From Candidatus Manganitrophus noduliformans (GTDB lineage: Bacteria > Nitrospirota > Nitrospiria > SBBL01 > Manganitrophaceae), in contig NZ_VTOW01000001.1 of NCBI RefSeq assembly GCF_012184425.1, positions 1,860,001-1,924,000 of the forward strand: DNA of 64,000 nt, read 5' to 3'. The notes below the pieces were generated by a model. That model was given only the letters and a program-made list of their open reading frames with translations, was not told the DNA's origin and searched no databases. Shown here piece after piece: positions 25,672 to 33,070 of this stretch. The position numbers were made by a program, and so were the translations under genes. The number at the start of each line of letters is the position of its first letter. Position 1 is the first letter of the stretch.

Positions 25672-25705
25672 GTGGCCGGCTTTCGTGGACGATCTTAGAG
25701 CTTTT
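25672..25705. repeat. left copy of imperfect 34-bp direct repeat
   Basis: It starts GTGGCCGGC and contains the core ATCTTAGA. It matches 28324-28357 at 28 of 34 positions with no gaps. The two copies flank the LysR-MFS pair. No transposase or terminal inverted repeat is visible. Confidence 0.6.
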
Positions 25706-25731
25706 TGTTTTGAGGTTTCAGTGACATAGGG

Positions 25732-26658
25732 TTATTTAGAAGTTCCCTTTGTCGATGATTCGGTGAGTTGCTCCGCGCAAGTGTCCCGAACGCACCCGCG
25801 CAGCCAGCGATGCGCCGGATCGGCATCGAGCCGCGGGTGCCAGAGCAATGAAACCGTGATCTCCGACGTGGAGACCGGAAGGGGAAAACTATGCATTCCG
25901 GCGCGCAGGTTTCCGGTGTGTCGTTCGGGAACAGTGGCGATCAGATCGGAGGTCCGAGCAAGCGCCAATGCGGTCGAAAAACCACCCACGATCGTGACGA
26001 TCTCCCGCTGCAGTCCGAACGGTTTCAAGGCGTCATCAATCGGTCCTCGGTCGAGCCCACGCCGCGAGACGCAGATGTGCCTGCCGGTCACATAACGGGA
26101 GAGAGTGATCTCGCCCCGGCTCAGCGGGTGCCCCTTTCGCACGACGCCAATGAAACGGTCTCGGAACAATGCCTGCGCACGCACCTCCGGACCCGTCGTC
26201 TCCCCCACAACGCCTGTTTCCAGATCGACGGTCCCGTCGCGAAGCGGCGCGCTCTCTTTGTTTGGCTTCTGCACGAAGCAGAGCCGCACGCCGGGCGCTT
26301 CCTCGCCGACGCGAGCAATGAGGCCCGCTCCGAAGTTTTCCACAAAGCCTTCGCTGGTCCGCAGGGTGAACGTTCGGACGAGCTGTTTGAGGTTGAGCTT
26401 CTCGGCAGGGCGTAGAACCGATTCTGCGTCCTGCACGAGCCGACCGACCCGCTCGCGAAGTTCGAGCGCTCGGGGTGTGGGAACGAGACCGCGTCCTGCC
26501 CTGACCAACAGCGGATCGCCCGTCGTCTCACGCAATCGCGCCAGCGCCCGGCTCATCGCCGACGGGCTCAGGCGCAATCGTCGGGCTGCGCGCGCAACGC
26601 TCCCTTCGGCGAGCAGCACATCCAGGGTGATAAGTAAGTTGAAATCGGGTTTCGACAT
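25732..26658 (-). CDS. LysR-family transcriptional regulator
   Basis: A 308-residue regulator of normal LysR length. The N-terminal winged helix-turn-helix is clear (LITLDVLLAEGSVARAARRL, LSPSAMSRALARLRETTGD). An effector-binding domain of periplasmic-binding-protein type follows from about residue 90. It diverges from an MFS exporter gene across about 146 bp, the classic arrangement in which a LysR protein controls its neighbour in response to the exporter's substrate. Codon use is visibly richer in GCG, CGC and GCC than in flanking genes, and repeats flank the pair, so transfer from a proteobacterium is plausible. The ligand is unknown. Confidence 0.92.
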   Translation of the reverse strand: MSKPDFNLLITLDVLLAEGSVARAARRLRLSPSAMSRALARLRETTGDPLLVRAGRGLVPTPRALELRERVGRLVQDAESVLRPAEKLNLKQLVRTFTLRTSEGFVENFGAGLIARVGEEAPGVRLCFVQKPNKESAPLRDGTVDLETGVVGETTGPEVRAQALFRDRFIGVVRKGHPLSRGEITLSRYVTGRHICVSRRGLDRGPIDDALKPFGLQREIVTIVGGFSTALALARTSDLIATVPERHTGNLRAGMHSFPLPVSTSEITVSLLWHPRLDADPAHRWLRGCVRDTCAEQLTESSTKGTSK

Positions 26659-26804
26659 CGGTTGAATATAGCACAGTTTAATCGTGATGTGGCGTCAAAC
26701 GCATGAATAAAGTGTAAGTGGCGCGCCTTCCGCCGCATCAAGCAAATGACTATACTCTGTTTATGACAGCTCCGCTTCGGGAGCCGCCGGAAAAAGGAGT
26801 TCAG

Positions 26805-28262
26805 ATGAAGCCGATGATTGCAGAACGAGATGAGGCCATTGCTGGAGGTGCGGAACGGGCCCCTTCGGTTCGGTGGGCGCTCGCCACCCTTTCGCTCTCA
26901 ACGTTGCTCTCCTCGCTCGGCACCAGCATCGCCAATGTCGGTTTGCCGACGTTGGCAGAGGCGTTCAACGCCTCCTTCCAGGAAGTCCAGTGGGTCGTTC
27001 TCGCTTATCTCCTCGCCATTACCACCCTGATCGTCAGCGTCGGACGGCTCGGCGACCTCACCGGCCGCCGACGGCTGCTACTGGCCGGAATCTTCCTGTT
27101 CACGGCCGCCTCGGTCCTGTGCGGCGTCGCGCCCACGCTCCGGATGCTGATTGCCGCCCGGGCGGCGCAGGGCCTGGGAGCAGCCGTCATGATGGCCCTC
27201 ACCATGGCCTTTGTCGGCGAGACGGTTCCGAAGGCAAAGACCGGTAGCGCCATGGGGCTGCTCGGAACGATGTCCGCAATTGGCACTGCGCTCGGTCCAT
27301 CGCTCGGCGGCGTTCTGATCGCAGGACTCAGTTGGCGGGCCATCTTCCTCGTCAACCTACCGCTGGGACTCCTGACTTTCATTCTCGCCCATCGCACCCT
27401 GCCTGTTGATCGCCGGGAGCCGAAGGCGGATCGGGCCGGATTCGACCATGTGGGCACGCTGCTGCTTGCGCTGACGCTCGCGGCGTATGCCCTCGCCATG
27501 ACGATGGGGCGCGGCCGTTTCGGTTCGCTCAACATTACATTGCTGTCGGCTGCGCTCTTCGGAGCCGGCCTCTTCGTGCTCGCCGAGGCGAGAGCCGCAT
27601 CGCCTTTGATCCGATTGGAGATGTTCCGCGATCCGGTGCTGAGTGCGAGCCTTGCCATGAGCGCGCTCGTCTCGACGGTGATGATGGTGACGCTGGTGGT
27701 TGGGCCGTTTTATCTCTCTCGTGCGCTTGGGCTCGATGCGGCCAGGGTTGGAATCGTCTTATCGGTCGGTCCGCTGGTCGTCGCGCTGACGGGTGTGCCG
27801 GCCGGTCGCATTGCGGATCGTTTTGGCGCGCAACGCATGACCCTCGTCGGGCTCATCGGAATCGCGGCCGGTTCCTTCATTCTTTCGATGATGCCGGCGA
27901 CGCTCGGCATCATCGGCTATCTCGCGCCCATCATAATCATCACCGTCGGCTATGCGCTGTTCCAGACGGCCAACAACACCGCCGTCATGGCAGAGATCCC
28001 CGCGGACCAGCGGGGCGTCATTTCCGGCATGCTCAACCTATCGCGCAATCTCGGGCTCATCACCGGTGCATCCGCGATGGGCGCCGTATTCGCGCTCGCA
28101 TCGGCCACGATCGACATCACCACGGCGCGTCCTGAGGCCGTTGCCAGCGGCATGCGGATCACATTCGCAGTCGCGGCCATTCTGGTCGTCGTCGCGCTCG
28201 CCATCGCGGTTGGAAGTCGTGTTCTCGCAAAACGCCCTTCGCACTCCGGATACGCGTCATGA
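26805..28262 (+). CDS. MFS drug exporter, DHA2 (14-helix) family
   Basis: A 485-residue major-facilitator protein with about 14 hydrophobic helices. Motif A reads GRLGDLTGRRRLLLAG, motif B includes RAAQGLGAAVMMALTMAF, and motif C lies around GTMSAIGTALGPSLGGVLI. These mark proton-driven multidrug exporters of the DHA2/EmrB type. The ATG at 26805 is chosen because AAGGAG lies at the right distance; longer in-frame starts at 26718 and 26763 lack a binding site. It is divergent from the LysR gene and probably under its control. A TATACT at 26751-26756 may be its -10 box, but the -35 is poor. Confidence 0.9.
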   Translation: MKPMIAERDEAIAGGAERAPSVRWALATLSLSTLLSSLGTSIANVGLPTLAEAFNASFQEVQWVVLAYLLAITTLIVSVGRLGDLTGRRRLLLAGIFLFTAASVLCGVAPTLRMLIAARAAQGLGAAVMMALTMAFVGETVPKAKTGSAMGLLGTMSAIGTALGPSLGGVLIAGLSWRAIFLVNLPLGLLTFILAHRTLPVDRREPKADRAGFDHVGTLLLALTLAAYALAMTMGRGRFGSLNITLLSAALFGAGLFVLAEARAASPLIRLEMFRDPVLSASLAMSALVSTVMMVTLVVGPFYLSRALGLDAARVGIVLSVGPLVVALTGVPAGRIADRFGAQRMTLVGLIGIAAGSFILSMMPATLGIIGYLAPIIIITVGYALFQTANNTAVMAEIPADQRGVISGMLNLSRNLGLITGASAMGAVFALASATIDITTARPEAVASGMRITFAVAAILVVVALAIAVGSRVLAKRPSHSGYAS

Positions 28263-28264
28263 TC

Positions 28265-28705
28265 CTACTCGACGCGACGCGCGCCGGCGTCGAGACCGCT
28301 GTTTTTGGATGGGAAGAAAAGGGGAGGCTGGCCTTTGTGGACAATCTTAGAACTTTTATCTGGATGATCTCTTCTTTGTGCGTGGGTATCAATCGGGTTT
28401 CTTCTCTTCATCCAAGTTCGTCTCTTTTTTAGCTTATTGATGATTAGGAACAGATTGAGCACGACCTCTTTCAGTTTTTCCGATGTTCCGCTTCCAGTCG
28501 CTTTAAGCCCGCGGGGTGATCGGCTTGTTGCTGAGAAGGGAAGCCGGAACGCTCCCTTCCAGCTCCCGCGTCCATACTCCATCAATCGAATATTGAAGCC
28601 GGGATTTCGTTCAATGCTCCTTGACGGCTCCAATGTTTGGATCTCATCTAGAGTCTCAAACCCTGTGCTCTGATGTAAAAACAACCAGACCTTCCTCTCT
28701 TCCAT
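28265..28705 (-). CDS. hypothetical protein, possibly disrupted
   Basis: An open frame of 146 residues whose ATG at 28705 has a strong ribosome binding site (GGAGGAG, seven bases away). The first 96 residues look protein-like (VWLFLHQSTGFETLDEIQTL, EKLKEVVLNLFLIINKLKKR). The last 50 are basic, low in hydrophobics and run through the direct repeat at 28324-28357 to within three bases of the MFS stop. One reading is an older gene whose 3' end was replaced when the LysR-MFS cassette arrived. No family is recognised, and the frame could be chance. Confidence 0.4.
   Translation of the reverse strand: MEERKVWLFLHQSTGFETLDEIQTLEPSRSIERNPGFNIRLMEYGRGSWKGAFRLPFSATSRSPRGLKATGSGTSEKLKEVVLNLFLIINKLKKRRTWMKRRNPIDTHAQRRDHPDKSSKIVHKGQPPLFFPSKNSGLDAGARRVE
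28324..28357. repeat. right copy of imperfect 34-bp direct repeat
   Basis: It matches 25672-25705 at 28 of 34 positions, same orientation, with the shared core ATCTTAGA and conserved GTGGAC. It lies about 60 bp past the MFS stop codon. Together the copies bracket about 2.6 kb. Confidence 0.6.
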
Positions 28706-28773
28706 ACTGCTCTCTCCTCCAAGAATGAATCACTTTATATTTCATTCTGTCTACATGTTAAAAAAACAGGGCC

Positions 28774-28791
28774 TTGTCTGAAAGCAGACAA
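28774..28791. promoter_or_regulatory. perfect 18-bp palindrome, predicted enhancer for the fmd-urt operon
   Basis: TTGTCTG-AAAG-CAGACAA has 7-bp arms and a 4-bp centre, the same geometry as NtrC-family sites (TGCACCA-N4-TGGTGCA in enterics) but with a different sequence. It lies about 110-125 bp upstream of the sigma-54 promoter at 28900. It differs from the TGGG-N8-CCCA sites, so another activator would bind it. Confidence 0.55.
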
Positions 28792-28899
28792 TTCCGTCGC
28801 GAAGCCTCTCCGCTGCTCCGTTTCCATTTTTACTCGTTAATCTGAAAAATGAATTGGAAAATTGGTCTCTTACAGAGTTTTACATTGCCAATATCGGAA

Positions 28900-28915
28900 T
28901 GGCATTTGATTTGCT
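28900..28915 (+). promoter_or_regulatory. sigma-54 promoter of the formamidase/urt operon
   Basis: TGGCATTTGATTTGCT differs from the TGGCAC-N5-TTGCW consensus at one listed position. GG is at 28901-28902 and GC at 28913-28914. The start of transcription would be near 28926, leaving a leader of about 220 nt before the formamidase gene. Sigma-54 control fits nitrogen-limitation induction of amide and urea scavenging. Confidence 0.75.
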
Positions 28916-29031
28916 CTTCGTGTAAGCAGGATACAGCGTTGTATTCTGAAATGCAGCGAAGGCGCTTTCTTCCATGATGTGAAATTTTCTTCATGGCAAG
29001 GAGCGCTTTTTTATTTACATGGAGGAGGAAA

Positions 29032-29136
29032 ATGAAAATCGCATTATGAAGACCACATGATGAAATCAAGCAAAAGAATCTGCCGCATCGATTCATCCCG
29101 CGGCGCATGATCCTGCGTAAAATTTTAAGCTCATAA
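29032..29136 (+). other. chain of four coupled mini-ORFs in the fmdA leader
   Basis: After a strong GGAGGAGG, four short frames follow: MKIAL (29032-29049), MKTT (29046-29060), MMKSSKRICRIDSSRGA (29057-29110) and MILRKILSS (29107-29136). Each start overlaps the previous stop as ATGA, and the last stop lies 11 bp before the fmdA start. This could be a translated regulatory leader or an accident of an AT-rich leader. Confidence 0.3.
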
Positions 29137-29147
29137 AGGGGGGAGAG

Positions 29148-30374
29148 ATGCCTAAAACGCTGATCAAAGTCGATTTTAGCAAAACACCGGAGAAGCAATC
29201 GGAAGTGATCCACAACCGCTGGCACCCGGACATCCCGATGGCGGTGATGGTAAAGCCGGGCGAGGAGTTCCGCATCGAATGCCTCGATTGGACGGGTGGA
29301 CAGATCGCCAATAATGACAGTGCGAATGATGTTCGTGACGTTGATCTGACCCAGGTGCATTACCTCAGTGGGCCGGTCGGCGTGGAAGGGGCGAAACCGG
29401 GTGATCTGCTGGTTGTGGATATTCTCGATGTCGGCACCCTGGCGGAATCGGAGTGGGGCTTCACCGGCTTATTTGCGCGGGAGAATGGCGGCGGGTTTCT
29501 GGTCGATCACTATCCCGAAGCGCGCAAGGCTTGCTGGGATTTTCATGGAATTTATACAACCTCACGGCAGATTCCCCATGTGAAGTTCGCAGGCATTATG
29601 CACCCCGGTTTGATCGGCTGTATGCCCTCGAAAGAGCTGCTGGCGGAATGGAACAAACGTGAAACCGCATTGGTGGCAACAGACCCGGACCGTGTTCCCC
29701 CCTTAGCCACGTTGCCGAATGTGAAATCCGCGGTCATGGGGGGGCTGCGCGGTACTGCCGCCGAGACGGCCGCTAAGACAGGCGCGCGCACGGTGCCGCC
29801 GCGCGAACACGGCGGCAATTGCGATATCAAAAATCTGTCGCGCGGCTCGCGCGTTTATTTCCCGGTGTATGTAAAGAATGCCGGCTTGTCGATGGGCGAC
29901 ATTCATTTTTCACAAGGGGACGGCGAGATCACTTTTTGCGGCGCCATCGAGATGGCCGGTTACCTCGATTTGCGCGTGGATCTGATCAAAGGCGGCATGG
30001 AGAAATATGGCATCAAAAACCCGATTTTTCAGCCGAGTCCGATGGAGCCGCGCTACACCGATTATTTGATCTTCGAAGGGATCTCCGTCGATGAAAAAGG
30101 AAAGCAGTTTTATCTCGACCCCCACGTCGCTTATCGGATGGCCTGCCTCAATGCCATCGAGTATCTGAAAAAATTCGGTTATACCGGTGAGCAGGCCTAT
30201 GCCATTCTCGGCACGGCGCCGGTGGAGGGCCACATCAGCGGCATCGTCGACATTCCGAATGCGTGCGCAACGCTCTGGTTGCCGACCGGCATCTTTGATT
30301 TCGATATCAAGCCGACTGCCGCCGGGCCGGTCAAGCTAAATATGAAGGGTGTCGATTTGGCGAAAGCGTCGTAA
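29148..30374 (+). CDS. fmdA: formamidase (acetamidase/formamidase family)
   Basis: A 408-residue enzyme matching the length and text of FmdA: HNRWHPDIPMAVMVKPGEEF at the start, FHGIYTTSRQIPHVKFAGIM, HPGLIGCMP, PPREHGGNCDIKNLSRGSRV, FSQGDGEITFCGAIEMAGY. The family hydrolyses formamide to formate and ammonia in the cytoplasm. The ATG follows GGGGGGAGAG. It heads an operon with the zinc-ribbon gene fmdB and a five-component ABC importer, behind a sigma-54 promoter. This matches the known formamide/urea uptake clusters of methylotrophs and points to nitrogen scavenging. No urease genes are in the window, so formamide or short amides are likely substrates. Confidence 0.95.
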   Translation: MPKTLIKVDFSKTPEKQSEVIHNRWHPDIPMAVMVKPGEEFRIECLDWTGGQIANNDSANDVRDVDLTQVHYLSGPVGVEGAKPGDLLVVDILDVGTLAESEWGFTGLFARENGGGFLVDHYPEARKACWDFHGIYTTSRQIPHVKFAGIMHPGLIGCMPSKELLAEWNKRETALVATDPDRVPPLATLPNVKSAVMGGLRGTAAETAAKTGARTVPPREHGGNCDIKNLSRGSRVYFPVYVKNAGLSMGDIHFSQGDGEITFCGAIEMAGYLDLRVDLIKGGMEKYGIKNPIFQPSPMEPRYTDYLIFEGISVDEKGKQFYLDPHVAYRMACLNAIEYLKKFGYTGEQAYAILGTAPVEGHISGIVDIPNACATLWLPTGIFDFDIKPTAAGPVKLNMKGVDLAKAS

Positions 30375-30402
30375 TCGCTCACCTGAACATTAGGAGAATT
30401 TT

Positions 30403-30717
30403 ATGCCGATGTATGACTATCAGTGTAGCGATTGTGGAAGTTTCACGGGATACGCGCCGGTCAGTCGGGCCGCCGAGCCTCTTCCCTGCCCGGGATGCAG
30501 CGGTCCGGGCCGGCGGATCATCTCAGCGCCGAATCTGTCGCGGATGAATGGCGATGTCAGGAAAGCGATGCATCGCAATGAGCGGGCCGCCCATGAGCCG
30601 GGGATGGCGCGGCGAAGTGGCGCTGTCGGCGTCTCTTCCGATCCTGAACGTAAGGGGACGCCGGCGTTACAGGCTCAAACCAAGGTCAATGCACGGCCAT
30701 GGATGTTGGGGCATTAA
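30403..30717 (+). CDS. fmdB: FmdB-type zinc-ribbon regulatory protein
   Basis: A 104-residue protein with the FmdB zinc ribbon at the N-terminus: MPMYDYQCSDCGSF and LPCPGCSG give two CxxC knuckles that bind one zinc. A flexible basic and proline-rich tail follows. FmdB proteins accompany formamidase genes and were proposed as regulators, but a direct mechanism is not established. It lies 28 bp after fmdA and 67 bp before the urea/amide-binding protein, in the same operon. Confidence 0.9.
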   Translation: MPMYDYQCSDCGSFTGYAPVSRAAEPLPCPGCSGPGRRIISAPNLSRMNGDVRKAMHRNERAAHEPGMARRSGAVGVSSDPERKGTPALQAQTKVNARPWMLGH

Positions 30718-30784
30718 GAGCATCAATATGTTGGTTGTATCCAGACTGAAACCGTTTTCATTCACAACTGTAAGGGGGAGAACG

Positions 30785-32032
30785 ATGGATAGATTGAACG
30801 GACAAAAACTTTTCAAAATCAGCGCGATCTTCATCGGCATCATCATGATGGCAGCCGGCGTGGTGGTTCGCAGCGTGATGGCGGCCGACTATCCGACGGC
30901 GAAAGTCAACACCACCAATCTGGCGGTGACGGATACCACAGTGAAAGTCGGGATATTACATTCCGCGACCGGAACGATGGCGATCAGTGAGACAGGATCG
31001 ATCCAGGCGGAAAAATTGGCGATCGCCCAGATCAATGCCATGGGGGGAGTTCTGGGGCGCAAGATCGAAGTGATTCAGGAAGACGGCGCCAGCGACTGGC
31101 CGACCTTTGCGGAGAAGGCGCGCAAGTTATTGGTCAAAGATAGGGTGGCAGCGGTTATGGGATGCTGGACATCCGCTTCACGCAAAGCCGTGTTGCCGGT
31201 ATTTGAGAAAGAAAACGGTTTGTTGTATTACCCCACTTTCTACGAGGGCTTGGAGCAATCGAAGAATGTGATTTATACCGGACAAGAAGCCACACAGCAA
31301 ATTTTGGCCGGTATCGATTGGATCGCCAAGGAAAAAGGAGCCAAGTCGTTCTATCTGATCGGTTCCGATTATATCTGGCCGCGCACTTCGATGAAAATTG
31401 CAAGGAAGCATATTGAAAATGTGCTGAAGGGAAAAGTGGTCGGCGAGGAATACGTCGCCTTGGGCGATACGCAGTTCGGCTCTGTGATCAACAAAATCCG
31501 ATTGAAGAAGCCGGATGTCATTTATGCTGCGGTGGTCGGCGGCAGCAACGTCGCCTGGTTCAAGCAGCTCAAGGCGGCAGGCATTACCTCCAAGACGCAA
31601 ACCATGTTGACCATTTCGGTCACCGAAGACGAAGTGCTCGGCATCGGCGGCGAAAACTTGGAAGGCTTTTACTCCGCCATGAAATATTTCCATAGCCTCG
31701 ATAACGCCAACAACAAAGCCTTCGTAGAGGAGTTCAAGAAAATGTGGGGGCCGAAGAGTGTCGTCGGCGACGTCACCCAAGCGGCCTATCTTGGCCCCTG
31801 GTTGTGGAAAGCCGCCGTCGAAAAAGCGGGGAGCTTCGATGTCGACAAAGTGGTGGCCGCCTCGCCCGGACTTGAGTTTAAGGCAGCACCGGAAGGGTAT
31901 GTCAAAATTCATAACAATCACCACTTATGGAGCAAGCTGCGGGTCGGCAAGTGGCGCAGCGATGGTCAGGCGGATGTCGTCTACGAATCCCCACTGATCG
32001 AACCCGATCCCTTTCCCAAAGGTTACCAATAA
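30785..32032 (+). CDS. urtA: urea/short-chain amide ABC transporter, substrate-binding protein
   Basis: A 415-residue periplasmic binding protein of the UrtA/FmdD family. A signal peptide (IFIGIIMMAAGVVVRSVMAA) is followed by VKVGILHSATGTMAISETG, GGVLGRKIEVIQEDGASDWP, MGCWTSASRKAVLPVFEKEN, LYYPTFYEGLEQSKNVIY and ETLYVFP-like closing text (YESPLIEPDPFPKGYQ). The ATG at 30785 follows GGGGGAG. It is the first transporter gene, between fmdB and urtB. A long stem-loop after its stop may set its higher expression relative to the membrane components. Confidence 0.93.
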   Translation: MDRLNGQKLFKISAIFIGIIMMAAGVVVRSVMAADYPTAKVNTTNLAVTDTTVKVGILHSATGTMAISETGSIQAEKLAIAQINAMGGVLGRKIEVIQEDGASDWPTFAEKARKLLVKDRVAAVMGCWTSASRKAVLPVFEKENGLLYYPTFYEGLEQSKNVIYTGQEATQQILAGIDWIAKEKGAKSFYLIGSDYIWPRTSMKIARKHIENVLKGKVVGEEYVALGDTQFGSVINKIRLKKPDVIYAAVVGGSNVAWFKQLKAAGITSKTQTMLTISVTEDEVLGIGGENLEGFYSAMKYFHSLDNANNKAFVEEFKKMWGPKSVVGDVTQAAYLGPWLWKAAVEKAGSFDVDKVVAASPGLEFKAAPEGYVKIHNNHHLWSKLRVGKWRSDGQADVVYESPLIEPDPFPKGYQ

Positions 32033-32045
32033 ACGGATGCGTCGT

Positions 32046-32084
32046 CTCCTCTAAACATTGCAGGGACGCAAATGTTTAGAGGAG
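32046..32084. other. long intercistronic stem-loop between urtA and urtB
   Basis: CTCCTCTAAACATT (32046-32059) pairs perfectly with AATGTTTAGAGGAG (32071-32084) around an 11-nt loop. There is no U-tract. Such structures after binding-protein genes commonly protect the upstream mRNA or terminate partially, giving more binding protein than permease. Confidence 0.7.
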
Positions 32085-32135
32085 GACCACCGATTGCTTA
32101 CACTAACCTGATTTTTAATTGAGAGAGGCAGGGTC

Positions 32136-33053
32136 ATGGGGGAATATTCCGCATCTGAATTATGGTCCATTGTGGTGATGCAAGGGTTTTCCGGACTGAG
32201 CTTATTCAGCGTGTTGCTCTTAATGGCCTTGGGGCTGGCGATTATTTTTGGTCAGATGGGCGTGATCAACATGGCGCACGGCGAATTCATGGCGATCGGG
32301 GCCTACACCACCGTGATGCTGTCGAAAGTCGCGGTAGAGTACGGTTTCGGTAACTTGTATTTTTTGCCTGCGATTGCGGTCTCCTTTGCCATGGCGTTTC
32401 TTACCGGGTATTTGGTAGAGATCGGGCTCATCCGATATCTCTACAAACGGCCTCTCGATACACTGCTGGCGACGTGGGGTCTCAGTCTCATTATGCAGCA
32501 GACCTTTCGCTCCACCTTCGGCGCAAAAGAGGTCAGCGCAGAACTGCCGCCGTGGATGATGGGTTCGTTCAAGCCGACGGAAACAGTGGACATTCCGATC
32601 AACGGCGTCTTTGTCATGGGCTTAACGGCGTTCGTCTGCCTGGGCGTATTTCTTTTCCTGTTCCGCGCCCGTTGGGGTTTGCAGGCGCGGGCGACCACGC
32701 AGAATCGGGTGATGGCCGGCGCCGTCGGCATCAACACCAAAAAAGTGGATCGGGTCACCTTCGCTTTAGGGTGTGGGATTGCCGGTTTGGCCGGCGCCGC
32801 CTTTACCACGATCGCATCAACCGGCCCCACCACCGGCTCCCTTTACATCGTCGACAGTTTTATGGTGGTGGTCTTCGGCGGGGCGGCGAGTTTAATGGGG
32901 ACGGTCGTGTCGGCATTCGGCATTGCTCAAGCCCAATCGATTCTGCAATTTTTCATTACCAGCTCGATGGGGAAAGTAGCGACCCTGCTGGTGATCGTGA
33001 CCATTCTGATGATACGTCCCGAAGGGCTGTTCGCGGCGAAAGTGCGCAGATAA
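32136..33053 (+). CDS. urtB: urea/amide ABC transporter permease
   Basis: A 305-residue permease of the LivH/UrtB family with about eight membrane helices. Family text includes GLAIIFGQMGVINMAHGEFM near residue 32, TLLATWGLSLIMQQTFRSTF and RATTQNRVMAGAVGINTKKV, with MIRPEGLFAAKVRR at the end. UrtB is distinguished from LivH by the AxxGVNT(K/S)KVD-type segment. It forms the inner-membrane channel with UrtC and is followed by urtC after 17 bp. Confidence 0.92.
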   Translation: MGEYSASELWSIVVMQGFSGLSLFSVLLLMALGLAIIFGQMGVINMAHGEFMAIGAYTTVMLSKVAVEYGFGNLYFLPAIAVSFAMAFLTGYLVEIGLIRYLYKRPLDTLLATWGLSLIMQQTFRSTFGAKEVSAELPPWMMGSFKPTETVDIPINGVFVMGLTAFVCLGVFLFLFRARWGLQARATTQNRVMAGAVGINTKKVDRVTFALGCGIAGLAGAAFTTIASTGPTTGSLYIVDSFMVVVFGGAASLMGTVVSAFGIAQAQSILQFFITSSMGKVATLLVIVTILMIRPEGLFAAKVRR

Positions 33054-33070
33054 CTATTCAAGGAGTTTTA

